64,000 bases of DNA from Anaerolineales bacterium (GCA_023382595.1 JAHDWB010000001.1:868001-932000); one strand, 5' to 3'; shown: positions 18,447 to 31,208, numbered from the stretch's first letter. The notes: a model not told the origin generated them from the sequence alone. Translations and numbers: made by a program.

Positions 18447-18537
18447 GTTATTGCAAGGGCGTCCTTGTTCCCTGCCCGAAGCAACTTGCAACATACGGGA
18501 GATGAGTCGCCGGGGGAAGCATCTCCTCGCAACAACT
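18447..18537. repeat. Palindromic repeat region between nuoB and nuoC
   Basis: The interval begins GTTATTGCAAGG and ends CCTCGCAACAAC and also contains CGAAGCAACTTGC and GGGGAAGCATCTCC. It is a longer, diverged member of the repeat family seen between other nuo genes. Confidence 0.6.
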
Positions 18538-18539
18538 TA

Positions 18540-19028
18540 TTAAGTGGCAGCCAGATCCTTGAACTTGGACGCCTTCACTTTTTCATGGACGGTCAATATC
18601 CCATGGATCAATGCCTCGGGGCGCGGCGGACACCCCGCCACGAACACATCCACCGGAACGACTTCATCCACGCCCTGATAGATGGCATAGTTATTGAATA
18701 CACCGCCGCAGGAGGCGCAATCGCCCATCGCGATCACCCATTTGGGTTCGGGCATCTGGTCATACAAGCGGCGCAGGACAGGTCCCATTTTCTTCGAGAC
18801 GCGCCCCGCTACGATCATCAGGTCAGACTGGCGCGGGCTGGCGCGCATCAATTCCATGCCGAAGCGGCTCATATCATAGCTGGAGGATTGGGCGGACATC
18901 ATTTCGATGGCACAGCACGCCAGACCGAACAGCATGGGCCACATGGCATTCGTGCGCGACCAGTTGACCATATTCTCCAGCGTGGTGGTCACCACGCCCA
19001 TATTTCCAAGTTTCTGCTCTACTCCCAT
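18540..19028 (-). CDS. nuoB: NADH-quinone oxidoreductase subunit B
   Basis: 162-residue subunit that carries cluster N2, the last in the electron chain. The tandem cysteines in [11 protein letters not shown], the [11 protein letters not shown] motif and the [18 protein letters not shown] motif supply the four ligands. The ATG at 19028 has AAGGAG eight bases upstream and overlaps the nuoA stop by ten bases; longer frames lie in nuoA and are rejected. Normal length. Confidence 0.96.
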   Translation of the reverse strand: MGVEQKLGNMGVVTTTLENMVNWSRTNAMWPMLFGLACCAIEMMSAQSSSYDMSRFGMELMRASPRQSDLMIVAGRVSKKMGPVLRRLYDQMPEPKWVIAMGDCASCGGVFNNYAIYQGVDEVVPVDVFVAGCPPRPEALIHGILTVHEKVKASKFKDLAAT

Positions 19029-19384
19029 TCGAGCGCTCCTTTCTTCCATGCATACACATAACCGATAAGCAGGATAATTATAAAGATCGCCATCTCGATC
19101 AAGCCGAACAGACCGAGCTGGCGGAAAGCGATCGCCCACGGCAAAAGGAACACCACTTCGATATCGAAGAGAATGAACATCACAGCGACAAGGTAGAAGC
19201 GGACAGGCATACGCCGTGTTCCTTCACCGTATGGCGTCATGCCCGATTCGTACGGCATGTCTTTTGCAGCAGATTTTTTCTTTGGTCCGAACAACTCCCC
19301 CAGCCCGATTGCAATAAATGCAATAAGTGTGGCTACTGCGATCATCACCGCAATAGCAATATATTCCAGCAGCATGTTGGACAC
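19019..19384 (-). CDS. nuoA: NADH-quinone oxidoreductase subunit A
   Basis: 121-residue, three-helix membrane subunit and first gene of the nuo operon. The loop [40 protein letters not shown] contains the conserved cysteine position (here serine, in ESGM), which is variable between bacteria, and the conserved acidic pair in the second helix. Length normal. The promoter for the operon should lie in 19385-19510. Confidence 0.96.
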   Translation of the reverse strand: MSNMLLEYIAIAVMIAVATLIAFIAIGLGELFGPKKKSAAKDMPYESGMTPYGEGTRRMPVRFYLVAVMFILFDIEVVFLLPWAIAFRQLGLFGLIEMAIFIIILLIGYVYAWKKGALEWE

Positions 19385-19418
19385 CTCATTGATGCGTGAA
19401 ATCTTGCACGTTCGGCGT

Positions 19419-19427
19419 AGTATATCA
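19419..19427 (-). promoter_or_regulatory. Possible extended -10 of the nuo operon
   Basis: On the minus strand TGATATACT lies about 35 bases before the nuoA ATG and fits an extended -10 (TGnTATACT). No good -35 is visible. Two TTGTGA-like words lie here and upstream (near 19430 and 19468), which could be half-sites for a redox repressor, but no complete dyad is seen. Confidence 0.35.
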
Positions 19428-19513
19428 CAAGAGACTTTAGCAGGCTAGAAAAAGTGCTACTTTTCACAAAATTGATGATAATCGTCATATTTCACGAAAT
19501 CCGGGCTTTTCGA

Positions 19514-19542
19514 TAAAAAAAGAGCGGATGAGTATCCGCTCC
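19514..19542 (-). terminator. Terminator of the sigma factor gene
   Basis: On the minus strand the stem AGCGGAT / ATCCGCT with loop ACTC or GAGT is followed by CTTTTTTTATCG. It lies about 25 bases after the sigma factor stop codon. Confidence 0.85.
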
Positions 19543-19567
19543 TTTATCTATTTTATTGAAAACTTCA

Positions 19568-21184
19568 TCAATCCCCCAGATAATCACGCAATTCACGGCT
19601 CCTGGCGGGATGACGCAGTTTTCGCAGTGCCTTTGCCTCGATCTGGCGGATGCGTTCGCGCGTCACATCGAAGTAACGGCTGACCTCCTCCAGCGTATGC
19701 TCCCTGCCGTCCTTGAGTCCGAAGCGCAGTTCCAGCACATCCCGTTCACGCTCGGACAGCACCTCCAGCGCGTGCTGGACCTGCTCGCGGAGCATTTCCT
19801 TGGCGGCGGCATCCATCGGCGAAAGCGCGTCGATGTCTTCGATGAAATCGCCCAGCGCGCTGGAGTCATCGTCACCGACGGGACCTTCCAGCGAGATCGT
19901 CTCCTCCGCCGAACGGAGGGCGCGTGTCACCTTCTGTGAGGCGATGTCGAGCCGCCGCTGCAACTCCGGTTTGACGGCTTTATTCTCGGCGTGCGCGCGC
20001 AAAATGGACTGCACATCCGCAGCGGAGAGATAGCCGACCTCGAGCGCAAGTTCCTCGTTCGTGGGTTCGCGCCCGAGGGTTTGGGTCAGTTGACGCTGGG
20101 CGCGCAAGATGCGCGAGATCGACTCGAACAAATGGACCGGAATACGGATCGTACGCGCCTGCTCCGCGATAGAACGGTTAATGGATTGACGGATCCACCA
20201 GGTGGCATAGGTGCTGAATTTGAATCCGCGCCGCGGATCGAACTTTCCAATGGCACGCAGCAAGCCCATGTTGCCCTCCTGGATCAGATCAAGGAAGGAG
20301 ATGCCGCGACCCAAATAACGTTTGGCAACGCTGACGACCAGCCGTAAGTTGGCGCGGACGAGCGCCTGATTCGCATCCTCCGAACGGGCATGGACGGCAT
20401 CGATCTCATCCAGCAAAACGTCGTCAGCGGACAAATTGCGGTACAACGTGCGTTGGGAAGGGAATTCATGCCGCTCGCGGACATGTGTCAGCAGCCACTC
20501 CGCATACTTAAACGGAAGCAGGTACAGGCTGAGAAAGACGCTGTAAGCGTGTCGGGCAAGGTTATCCCAAAGATGATCTGTCCCCCAATCGCCGTTATCC
20601 AGATATGCCCGCAGGTAGGACGGCGCATCAAACTCCCAGCCGGTATGAAGCGTCTGCGCTTCGGCGATCATCAATGCAAGGTTGGGGAGTTCATGCTCGA
20701 GCCGCTCGGCATCTTCGACCAGACGCTCCCAGGATGTGAGCATTTCGGAAATGAGCGCATGATACACGGAACACGCCTGCGAAACCCCTTTGCGTTGTTT
20801 CAACTTGCGGAGCGTGCCGACCAGCCGGTTGGCTTCGATGATGGTGGCAAGGCGGAACTCGCTGTCGGCATCGAGCAGTTTTACCTGCCCGATCTCGCGC
20901 AGATACAAGCGCACGGGGTCTTCAGCGGATTCGCCTGCCTCGTGCACATGAATGGCGAGGACGTTTTCGAGTTCATCCTCCGGCGGCTGTTCCGCATCAA
21001 GCAGGTCATCGACCGGCATTTCCTCCAGCGGAAACGCCCTTGTTTCGGTAAAGGATTCCAGCATGGAACCCGCAACAGGTTGCGTTTTGAGTTTCTTTCC
21101 GGGAGAAGTCTTTCCCCCTTGTGGTTTCAAAACCTGTTTTGGTTTTCTTGCAGGTTTTGATTTCAGTTTGCTTTTGGCAGGCAT
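19568..21184 (-). CDS. rpoD: RNA polymerase primary-type sigma-70 factor
   Basis: 538-residue sigma-70 of the RpoD/SigA type. Region 1.2 is visible as [18 protein letters not shown], region 2 as [29 protein letters not shown] and [15 protein letters not shown], region 3 after [12 protein letters not shown], and region 4 as [31 protein letters not shown]. The N-terminal 60 residues are Lys/Pro-rich and low in complexity. I chose the ATG at 21184, which has AAGGGAA upstream. It follows dnaG by about 30 bp in the same direction, matching the common dnaG-rpoD order. Whether it is the only primary sigma factor cannot be told from this window. Confidence 0.93.
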   Translation of the reverse strand: MPAKSKLKSKPARKPKQVLKPQGGKTSPGKKLKTQPVAGSMLESFTETRAFPLEEMPVDDLLDAEQPPEDELENVLAIHVHEAGESAEDPVRLYLREIGQVKLLDADSEFRLATIIEANRLVGTLRKLKQRKGVSQACSVYHALISEMLTSWERLVEDAERLEHELPNLALMIAEAQTLHTGWEFDAPSYLRAYLDNGDWGTDHLWDNLARHAYSVFLSLYLLPFKYAEWLLTHVRERHEFPSQRTLYRNLSADDVLLDEIDAVHARSEDANQALVRANLRLVVSVAKRYLGRGISFLDLIQEGNMGLLRAIGKFDPRRGFKFSTYATWWIRQSINRSIAEQARTIRIPVHLFESISRILRAQRQLTQTLGREPTNEELALEVGYLSAADVQSILRAHAENKAVKPELQRRLDIASQKVTRALRSAEETISLEGPVGDDDSSALGDFIEDIDALSPMDAAAKEMLREQVQHALEVLSERERDVLELRFGLKDGREHTLEEVSRYFDVTRERIRQIEAKALRKLRHPARSRELRDYLGD

Positions 21185-21213
21185 TCGAATTCCCTTTCGC
21201 AAACGTCCTTGTG

Positions 21214-23091
21214 TCAGATCTTCATGCGATCAATATACATGCGTAATTTTATCAGACGGGCGATCTCTTTTTCATATTCTGTAGCGCGCGCATCACCCTG
21301 TTCGCCCGCCTCCTCCTGCAGATAACGGTATTGCGTGATCTGCTCCGCCGCGTGGGTCAGGCGCATCTTTTTTACCGCGCGCACAAGGTCATCGCGCAAG
21401 GCTTCGGCAGGCTGTTTGAACTGTTCGCTTTCCTTTAACAATTCGTTCGCCAGCGGCAGGACGGCATCCGGCAGTTTCGACATCACATAAGCATGATAAT
21501 CGTGATCGACCTGCTCCAACGACTCCCGGATGGTTTGAACGATCAATTGATGATCCGTGTACTCGAAATCATCCGCCGTCAACGCACTCAAATGATTTTC
21601 CTCGAGTTTGCGGTCCACCTGATACAGTAATTCCGGCGTGCGGAGCGCAACCCCTACAAAAAAGGACTCGACCTTCAGACTCGGATTAACCGCCGCGACG
21701 GTTCTTTCCATCTTTGGAATGGATCGTTCCCCGCGCGGCTTGCGCCTCACCACCGGACCTCGAACCGGGGCAGCCATCAAGGAGCGTTCATCCACTTTGA
21801 GCATTCTCGCCAGCGCCTGACGGTAGGTATCGCGTTCCAGCGCATTGGACAGGTCATCGATCAATGGGAGCACCTGCGCCGCGATCTGGTTCTTGATCTT
21901 CGGGTCGCTTAAATTCTGTCCCGCCGCCAAAGTCTCCATAACGTGGGTGACAATGGGTTTGGAATTCTCGATAATGCGCGCCCATTCTTCTTTATCCCGC
22001 GCTACGATCTCATCAGGATCAAGGTCATCGGGGATTGCGGCTACACGCAGGTCTGCCTGCAAACGAGACTCATTGCGGAGCAATCCGCGCGCATCGAACC
22101 CAAGTTCCCCTTCCTTATCCATGGCGGAGCGGGCGGCTTCCAGTCCGCGCAGGACAGCTTTTTGTCCCGCTGTATCCGGGTCGAGCGCAAGGACGATGCG
22201 GCGCGTGGAGCGTTTGAGCAGGCGCAACTGGTCTTCGGTCAACGCCGTGCCCATCGGCGAAACGACGTTCTCGTAGCCCGCCTGATGCAAGGCAATGACA
22301 TCCAGATAGCCTTCGACGATCACCGCCTGATCTGCGGCGCGGATGGGTTTGCGGGCGCGGTCCAGTCCATAGAGCAGGCGTCCCTTTGAGAAGATCGGCG
22401 TTTCAGGCGAATTGAGAAATTTCGGAATATCGTCCGAGTCCACGATGCGCGCGCCGAAGCCTGCCATGCGTCCCTGCTCATCGCGGATAGGGATCATGAT
22501 GCGGTGGCGGAAGCGGTCATAATATCCGCCGCTGTCCCGTTCGGAGAGCAGACCCGCCTCGAACAATTCCTGCTCCGAATAGCCGCGTTGGGTGAAATGG
22601 GTCAGGGCGGAATCCCAGCTTTGGGGCGCGTATCCCAGCCCAAAGGTCTCGATGGTGGCGTCGGTCAATCCGCGTTTTTCGCGCAGGTAGTTCATGATCT
22701 CCGCGTTGGCGACCAGATGACCGCGATAAAAAATGACGGCGTCCTCGAGCAATTTACGGAGATTATCGTACGCTTCGCGCTGTTCGGGGCTTTCGCGCTG
22801 GAATTCCTTCAACTCCACACCGGCACGCACGGCAAGTTTCTGTAATGCTTCCTTGAAGTCAATGCCTTCGCGCTTCATCACGAATTTGAAGATATCGCCA
22901 CCCTCGTTGCACGCGCCGAAACATCGCCATGTCCCGGATTCGGGCCAGACGACAAAGGCAGGCGTTTTCTTGTTATCGTGGAACGGACAAAAGCCTGTGT
23001 AGTTCTTCCCCGCATGGCGCAGTTTTACGCCCGTCTCGGAGACGAGGTCCACAATATCGATACGCGCTTTGATTTCATCAATTTGAGACAT
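21214..23091 (-). CDS. dnaG: DNA primase
   Basis: 625-residue primase that makes RNA primers for replication. It has the N-terminal CHC2 zinc finger ([13 protein letters not shown] ... WRCFGAC), then the TOPRIM catalytic core with [16 protein letters not shown] and the metal-binding [12 protein letters not shown], then a C-terminal helical region expected to bind DnaB helicase. Length is normal. The sigma factor gene lies directly downstream. Confidence 0.97.
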   Translation of the reverse strand: MSQIDEIKARIDIVDLVSETGVKLRHAGKNYTGFCPFHDNKKTPAFVVWPESGTWRCFGACNEGGDIFKFVMKREGIDFKEALQKLAVRAGVELKEFQRESPEQREAYDNLRKLLEDAVIFYRGHLVANAEIMNYLREKRGLTDATIETFGLGYAPQSWDSALTHFTQRGYSEQELFEAGLLSERDSGGYYDRFRHRIMIPIRDEQGRMAGFGARIVDSDDIPKFLNSPETPIFSKGRLLYGLDRARKPIRAADQAVIVEGYLDVIALHQAGYENVVSPMGTALTEDQLRLLKRSTRRIVLALDPDTAGQKAVLRGLEAARSAMDKEGELGFDARGLLRNESRLQADLRVAAIPDDLDPDEIVARDKEEWARIIENSKPIVTHVMETLAAGQNLSDPKIKNQIAAQVLPLIDDLSNALERDTYRQALARMLKVDERSLMAAPVRGPVVRRKPRGERSIPKMERTVAAVNPSLKVESFFVGVALRTPELLYQVDRKLEENHLSALTADDFEYTDHQLIVQTIRESLEQVDHDYHAYVMSKLPDAVLPLANELLKESEQFKQPAEALRDDLVRAVKKMRLTHAAEQITQYRYLQEEAGEQGDARATEYEKEIARLIKLRMYIDRMKI

Positions 23092-23151
23092 AGAGCAGGT
23101 TGATTATAGACTTGGTTTCATGGAATGGCAAATCCATTCCTTAAAACAAAA

Positions 23152-23174
23152 CAGGGCAGTCTTTGGACTGCCCT
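23152..23174 (-). terminator. Terminator after the small exported protein gene
   Basis: Minus-strand stem AGGGCAGTCC / GGACTGCCCT-type hairpin (loop AAAGA) followed by GTTTTGTTTTAAGG; it lies between the small gene at 23192 and dnaG. Confidence 0.75.
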
Positions 23175-23191
23175 GAGTCATCGAGCAAAGG

Positions 23192-23449
23192 TTAGAAGTC
23201 GCTGGGATCCATGTACTCCGACTCGCATCCGCCGTGTCCCCTGCCGGACGGGTCTTTATACACGTCGAGCTGCGGGTTGCTCGATTTCTGCTTCGGGAAC
23301 GCGCCCTCAAACCTGCCGCCGAGAACATACGTCCCCTTGCTGTCCTGCTGAGCTGTACTGGACATGGCTTGCACGCTTGCATAGGCGCCGGCAATGACCA
23401 CCAAACCAATGACAAGCGCGAGGGTGATTCGAAACGTTAACTTGGACAT
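23192..23449 (-). CDS. Small exported or membrane-anchored hypothetical protein
   Basis: 85-residue protein beginning MSKLTFRITLALVIGLVVIAGAYASVQA, a hydrophobic N-terminal segment that is either a signal peptide or an anchor. The remainder is polar and rich in Gly, Lys and Ser, ending HGGCESEYMDPSDF. I chose the ATG at 23449 because GGAG lies upstream; a longer frame to 23578 has no ribosome site. No family recognised. It has its own terminator and stands alone between dnaG and glyQS. Confidence 0.6.
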   Translation of the reverse strand: MSKLTFRITLALVIGLVVIAGAYASVQAMSSTAQQDSKGTYVLGGRFEGAFPKQKSSNPQLDVYKDPSGRGHGGCESEYMDPSDF

Positions 23450-23583
23450 AATTCTACTCCTTGTTAATCTGCTGGCTTGAATGAAAGAGCGATGTGTGAT
23501 TGACCGAAAAAGCATCCCCGCTTTTGATAGTGAGCGAATTATACCCAAACCTGTCCAATTTGGAGCAACCCTTATCAATCCTT

Positions 23584-23617
23584 AATAAAAACATCCCGCA
23601 GAGTACTCTGCGGGATG
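23584..23617 (-). terminator. Terminator of glyQS
   Basis: Minus-strand perfect stem CATCCCGCAGAG / CTCTGCGGGATG followed by TTTTTATTAAG, about 12 bases after the glyQS stop codon. Confidence 0.88.
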
Positions 23618-23628
23618 CCTGTTTCTCC

Positions 23629-26673
<3,045 letters not shown>

Positions 26674-26802
26674 TTGATTTCCGATTGTCGATTGAGGATT
26701 GGTGGTCGAGTAGGCGGCGGGTCTCGATATGCCACTTCGTGGATACTCGACCAGCGCCGCCGTATCGAGACCAGTTGCGGGGAGATTATAACTGATGGTT
26801 AA

Positions 26803-26841
26803 TGGAAGATGGATAATGGAATCTCCTTCCATTATCCATCT
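26803..26841. repeat. Perfect inverted repeat between glyQS and the TIR operon
   Basis: GAAGATGGATAATGGAA pairs with TTCCATTATCCATCTTC around a five-base loop, so the RNA from either strand would fold into a 17-bp hairpin. It lacks a T run on either side, so it is not a classical terminator. Just before it (26712-26780) another inverted region carries GGTCGAGTA and TACTCGACC. Confidence 0.8.
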
Positions 26842-26909
26842 TCTTATGGTTCACATGAAATAGAAAGCTGGTTCTGGTAGATGTAGACGATCTTCTTCTA
26901 TTTTAAAAA

Positions 26910-28802
26910 TTACTTATTAAACTTATCAAACAACCATTGTAGAGGTTCTAAAATATTAATAGGAGATATATCTTTAGGATGTTCGATTAAATATCCATCT
27001 ACCTTAGCTTGTATGCCGATGGAAGAAATCGTGAAATACTTAATACGATCTGGCAAAAAATACTGTGATAATAATTTTTCAATATCGAGATTGTTTTGTC
27101 TTTCCAGATACAAGATCAACTCGCGAGGTTTATTAATAAACTTAGTAAATTCAGGTCTATCAATTTTTGAAAAACAAAACGCAACGTAATGAGGCAACCT
27201 ACCACCATTCGCCAAAAAATCAGGATAATCCTTTGATCGCAACCACAGATATTGCAATGATTGAAAGGTTATATTGAAATGATCTTCTGCCTCTGCTGGG
27301 TCAAGCAGACATATCAAACCATTGCTAGTCATCAAACGATCCCAAAGCGGATGACCTAACGGCTCTGTGAGAAACTGTTCGCCTGCTACATCAGCCAGTG
27401 AGACAGTTATGCTTTTCGGTTGGTGAGACTCTTTGGATTGCTTAGAGCTAAAAAAATCTGTTATGGTTTTTAAATAGCTCATTTTAGCTTCGACACCTGG
27501 TTCATCCATGTCGACTAATTCAAAATTGTAAATATGGGGTTCTGCCACTGGAGCTGTTGCCTGTGGGAAACCACCCTGCTGCAATATATTTATATTGTCT
27601 CTAACAAAATTAGTGGTTTCAATGTCATTAGGCTTTACAATCCATTGTGAATCAGATCTTATACTTAATCCATACAGCATAGTAATATAAGTTGTTTTTC
27701 CCGATGCCCTGGGTCCCCAGAGTGAAATTCTATATGTTCCAGCAGGGGGAAGTACGGAATTTTCTATCGATTCTGCCTTTCGTTCCAAAGCAGTTTTCGT
27801 ATATTGATCATCGAGTCTTTCCCAAGGATTCTCATTGCCAACAATTCTCTCAGTAAAATCTTCGAAGCTACGTGCCAAGGACAATCTATCTTCAGAGCGC
27901 TCAGAAAAAACAGCTATTTCCTCCCCATACGAATACCTTGGAATATACTGCAATTGGTATTCATCAAAATACTCTGTTAAATCACATGCTTGCAAGCCAT
28001 AAACGTCTCTTAGGATAGACTCCAGTTGTGTCTGATATCCTTCAAATCCATGGTTTGGGTTTCCAAAGCGCCATTCGTTTTGCAATTTACTTTCAGCATT
28101 TTCTATCCTAGATGGCAGTGGAAAAATCATTAATGGACGCAAATCGTCTGATTGCTTTCTGTAATCAGTCGCTCTACGAATTAATTCAACAATACCTGAC
28201 AGACTTTGCCGATTCGGAGTAAAAACAGTCACGAGCTTTTCAGGCATAATGCTTGTACAAATTCCACTGGTATCTGTATATCCTGTTCGCGAATCAATTA
28301 ATACATAGTTGTATTTTGTTCTAAGATAGCTAGCAAATTGAGTGAAGATTAAAGGAAATTTATTAAAAAAATCTATCCAATCAAATTCATTTACGCGTGT
28401 TGAATACAATCCATCATCAAATCTTCCTGCAGGCATCAAGAACAATAATGGAATGTCTGTTTTAACAATATAGTCATTAATATCAATTGATCTAAATACA
28501 TCATCTAAAGTATTATTTTGGGAGTCGTTTTTTTCTAGCCAATCCTTGATTTCATAGATCAAATCAATCAACCCCAATTGTGTCTGTGGCAAATTGCCTA
28601 TCTTACTATTGAGATTCCTGAACTTTCCATGAAAAAACTGGTGCAACCCTGGTGCTTCCAAATCCCAATCAATAATGAGGACGCCATTACCAATATTGTT
28701 TTTTTGAGCAAGCAAGCAAGCAATATTTGCTAGCGCCATTGAGCGCCCAGTTCCACCTTTATAAGAATAGAAGGTGATTATTTCTCCAATCGTTGGTTCC
28801 AT
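26910..28802 (-). CDS. ParA/MinD-like ATPase fused to a GTPase-like P-loop domain (TIR operon)
   Basis: 630-residue protein with two nucleotide-binding domains. The N-terminal half is ParA/MinD-like: deviant Walker A KGGTGRS (residues 15-21), DWDLEAPG (45-52) and a B-type LIDSRTGYTDTSG. The C-terminal half has a second P-loop, GPRASGKT (about 364-371), a DVAGE motif like the G3 box and SKID like the G4 box of GTPases. No membrane segments are seen. The ATG abuts the stop of the TIR gene before it, so translation is coupled. KGG-type ATPases next to TIR proteins suggest a sensing or scaffold role in a defence or stress system; this is inference. The gene is distinctly AT-rich compared with flanking genes, which suggests transfer. 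Confidence 0.75.
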   Translation of the reverse strand: MEPTIGEIITFYSYKGGTGRSMALANIACLLAQKNNIGNGVLIIDWDLEAPGLHQFFHGKFRNLNSKIGNLPQTQLGLIDLIYEIKDWLEKNDSQNNTLDDVFRSIDINDYIVKTDIPLLFLMPAGRFDDGLYSTRVNEFDWIDFFNKFPLIFTQFASYLRTKYNYVLIDSRTGYTDTSGICTSIMPEKLVTVFTPNRQSLSGIVELIRRATDYRKQSDDLRPLMIFPLPSRIENAESKLQNEWRFGNPNHGFEGYQTQLESILRDVYGLQACDLTEYFDEYQLQYIPRYSYGEEIAVFSERSEDRLSLARSFEDFTERIVGNENPWERLDDQYTKTALERKAESIENSVLPPAGTYRISLWGPRASGKTTYITMLYGLSIRSDSQWIVKPNDIETTNFVRDNINILQQGGFPQATAPVAEPHIYNFELVDMDEPGVEAKMSYLKTITDFFSSKQSKESHQPKSITVSLADVAGEQFLTEPLGHPLWDRLMTSNGLICLLDPAEAEDHFNITFQSLQYLWLRSKDYPDFLANGGRLPHYVAFCFSKIDRPEFTKFINKPRELILYLERQNNLDIEKLLSQYFLPDRIKYFTISSIGIQAKVDGYLIEHPKDISPINILEPLQWLFDKFNK

Positions 28803-29432
28803 CTATGATCTCCTCCCTGGAAAAACAGGACTAGGAGGTAACAAAGGCAATAACCACCCATGAACATCTTCTGACGAGGGCAACTCAAAAGAGCCGCAAA
28901 TATCACATGGATCTAAATCCAAAGCATTTAGCTCGTTACATCTTTCAAAAATATATTTAGCAATTTGCCTTATCGAGTCTTGATATGTATTATTCCGCAA
29001 ATAAGATTTACCATAAACATGAAACCTATCAAATTTATAGTAATTACGAACACCGCTTACGTAGGTGGGGAAAATATCAATACCACGATAAACAACAGGT
29101 ATTATTAAACCATGCTGATAGTTTCTTTCATAGCCCAACTGTTCCAACCTTCGCGTTTCTAAAATTTCCATAGCTTTATATTCGCGAGCACAATATGTCT
29201 TATCTTTATCAAAATAGGTTGGGGTGTAAATCATCACCATGCACGCACTTTCACATAATGCCAATGCCAATTCCCTATTAAAAAAATCCCCCCCATTCAA
29301 TCTTGTCTCATCACGAAATATCGGCAAAGGTGTCCAATGACGCAATTCACGATCAAGAGATGCATGAAAATCTCGTGCCACTTCCACGCTTAGACTTCTG
29401 TAGCTAATAAAGCACGAGTATCTTATCGGCAT
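28803..29432 (-). CDS. TIR domain protein
   Basis: 209-residue protein with an N-terminal TIR domain. Visible motifs are YSCFISYRS (first strand), PLPIFRDETRLNGGDFF (the loop before the second helix), ACMVMIYTPTYF, and YCAREYKAME in which E84 sits at the position of the catalytic glutamate of NADase TIR domains. The C-terminal tail contains CDICG. I chose the ATG at 29432 (MPIRYS) because AGGGA lies at a good distance; an ATG at 29456 has the ribosome site too close. The gene lies between the TIR-membrane protein (70 bp upstream) and the ATPase (abutting). NAD cleavage is inferred, not shown. Confidence 0.82.
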   Translation of the reverse strand: MPIRYSCFISYRSLSVEVARDFHASLDRELRHWTPLPIFRDETRLNGGDFFNRELALALCESACMVMIYTPTYFDKDKTYCAREYKAMEILETRRLEQLGYERNYQHGLIIPVVYRGIDIFPTYVSGVRNYYKFDRFHVYGKSYLRNNTYQDSIRQIAKYIFERCNELNALDLDPCDICGSFELPSSEDVHGWLLPLLPPSPVFPGRRS

Positions 29433-29501
29433 AGAACTTTCCCTGACAATTTGCATTCCTATTTTAACACTGACAACTCGCTTGAATCAATTCACTTCCT
29501 T

Positions 29502-30842
29502 TTACAACTTCCACCTGTTCTCGTCGGTTTTATCTTCTAGGGAACTTGCCATTTGAAAAAATTTCTTGACAAAACTAAAGTTCACCAGCAAATACACGGT
29601 ATTACCGAACAAAAAAGATACAGTAGATAAAGCAATTACACCTCGCAATTCTGGGGCTCTTATTAGAAGATAGGCTGAAATTAAACTCAGCCAAACAATG
29701 AAGAAAACCACAAATGCAGATGCACCACGGCGCAAAAACAAATCGGTTGCAAATAAAACAAAGAAGCCAATTACCGCACTAACAATTCCAAATGGAATGA
29801 CAACATAAATACTAGTGGCGTCAACTGATAATCCAGCCACACCTGTAGTAGTTACATCAAGGATTATAAATGCTAACGCAAAAAGGATTCCACCTAACCC
29901 CGCTACCATAGCACGAATTCTTAATTCAATTGTAGAAGATTTAATAACAACTTGGAAAGCAAACCAGAGAATCACAAGGTAGATTACAGGAATAACAAAC
30001 AAAAACACAACCGACTGCAAAATGTTCAACGCTGACTTACCTACCAAAGAGGGCAAGCCAAATATCCCAACCAGAACTAGCATGGCAAAGAAAATTACGC
30101 CAAGAACAATTATTCTATTCTTGTATAGGGCTGGAAATTCTGAAGGCTTCCCATCAAAAACTTCACTTATGTACTCTATGAGACGTGCTGAATTTTCTTT
30201 CTTATTTTCAAGTTCTGTCAATTTTCTATCGAGACCTTTGAAAAACGGGTCAATCTTTTCTATTTCATAATACAAATCAAGTGCTTTGGAAATCTCGTGA
30301 TTTGCCTCATATCGTTCCGCCTGCCTCTGCAATGATTTTATTTGAATCTCTTTTTTTGATTTTTCAGTCTCAGAGTTTCGGGATGATTTTACAGTTTTTC
30401 TTTGTGTTTGTAGAACAACACCAATTGTATCGGAGCGCGTTTGTAACGCCCGCACAAACATTTCATATCCATTCTCTTCAAACAAATCTACCCAATGCCA
30501 TTTTCTCAAGCTTTCGAGAGCGTCACATTCTTCCAACCGCGCAGGGATGATAAATATCTCACCTTCGGGCTTTTCCATGGCAGTATCAAGAGCGAGTCGC
30601 ACTTCCTTTTGACGAAATCCCGCTTGATTGAATTGCTTTGAAAGGCAAACGACCACCACGTCCGCTGCGCGCACGGCTTTGCGGATTTCCAATTCCCAAT
30701 CCTGCCCGGGGAGGAGTTTCTCTTTGTCCAGCCACGCGGCCACGCCGTCGTTTGTCAGGCGGGTGTATAGAGCCTTCACAGCATCTTTGTCACTGTGCGC
30801 ATGGCAGAGGAAGACTTTCAATGGTCGTTTTGCTTCAGTCAT
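29502..30842 (-). CDS. TIR domain protein with C-terminal membrane domain
   Basis: 446-residue protein. Residues 1-135 form a TIR domain: LKVFLCHAHSDKD, GVAAWLDKEKLLPGQDWE, ADVVVVCLSKQF, and GFRQKEVRLAL with E80 at the catalytic-glutamate position. Residues 140-230 look helical, with a short TPR-like stretch (AERYEANHEISKALDLYYEI), and residues 238-430 hold about six hydrophobic segments. The first gene of the TIR operon. Base composition changes inside the gene: the first 220 bp look like the host, the remainder is AT-rich. Membrane-bound TIR proteins suggest that the system could act at or sense the membrane; inference only. Confidence 0.82.
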   Translation of the reverse strand: MTEAKRPLKVFLCHAHSDKDAVKALYTRLTNDGVAAWLDKEKLLPGQDWELEIRKAVRAADVVVVCLSKQFNQAGFRQKEVRLALDTAMEKPEGEIFIIPARLEECDALESLRKWHWVDLFEENGYEMFVRALQTRSDTIGVVLQTQRKTVKSSRNSETEKSKKEIQIKSLQRQAERYEANHEISKALDLYYEIEKIDPFFKGLDRKLTELENKKENSARLIEYISEVFDGKPSEFPALYKNRIIVLGVIFFAMLVLVGIFGLPSLVGKSALNILQSVVFLFVIPVIYLVILWFAFQVVIKSSTIELRIRAMVAGLGGILFALAFIILDVTTTGVAGLSVDATSIYVVIPFGIVSAVIGFFVLFATDLFLRRGASAFVVFFIVWLSLISAYLLIRAPELRGVIALSTVSFLFGNTVYLLVNFSFVKKFFQMASSLEDKTDENRWKL

Positions 30843-30871
30843 GTCCGTCCCGTTATGGTGGTGATGGGGGA

Positions 30872-30877
30872 ATTATA
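30872..30877 (-). promoter_or_regulatory. Probable -10 box of the TIR operon
   Basis: Minus-strand TATAAT lies 30 bases before the ATG of the TIR-membrane gene. A TTGAGG word lies 19 bases farther upstream as a weak -35. The rest of 30843-31208 contains no gene that I can support, only the 11-bp tandem repeat described separately. Confidence 0.5.
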
Positions 30878-31085
30878 AGGCAATATTCCGTCCATGCCTC
30901 AATTTACAATGCCTTAACAACAAAACGAATTGAAAGCGAGGCTATCCGAGAGAAGTGTATAATGCCAATGCTTATTACTTCTTCGATCAATAGGGTGGAA
31001 TTAAAAAGGAGCGTACACAGGTGAAGATGCCTGTCACAGCATGAAATAAAGGCGTCGTCCCACCGTTTCGTCACCAATTCCCGGC

Positions 31086-31151
31086 AATGATACAGGTCCA
31101 GTACAGGATGAGTACAGGATCAGTACAGGATCTAGCCAGGATCTAGTTAGG
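31086..31151. repeat. Six tandem 11-bp units (atcagtacagg)
   Basis: Six consecutive 11-bp units ending in CAGG or TAGG can be read: AATGATACAGG, TCCAGTACAGG, ATGAGTACAGG, ATCAGTACAGG, ATCTAGCCAGG, ATCTAGTTAGG. The period is exact across all six. It lies in the gap between the TIR operon and the DUF6512 gene, downstream of the latter. Confidence 0.85.
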
Positions 31152-31208
31152 ATGTCCATAGGCAATACAAGGCGAATCCATGCCTGATGCCCTGCTATTC
31201 TTTCTTTT

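Noticed and set aside
19430-19475. Rex operator in front of nuoA
   Set aside because: Two TTGTGA-like half sites are visible but they do not form the expected dyad.
26910-30842. Thoeris, CBASS, Pycsar or prophage assignment of the TIR block
   Set aside because: No SIR2/macro-type ThsA, nucleotide cyclase, phage structural gene, integrase or attachment site is seen.
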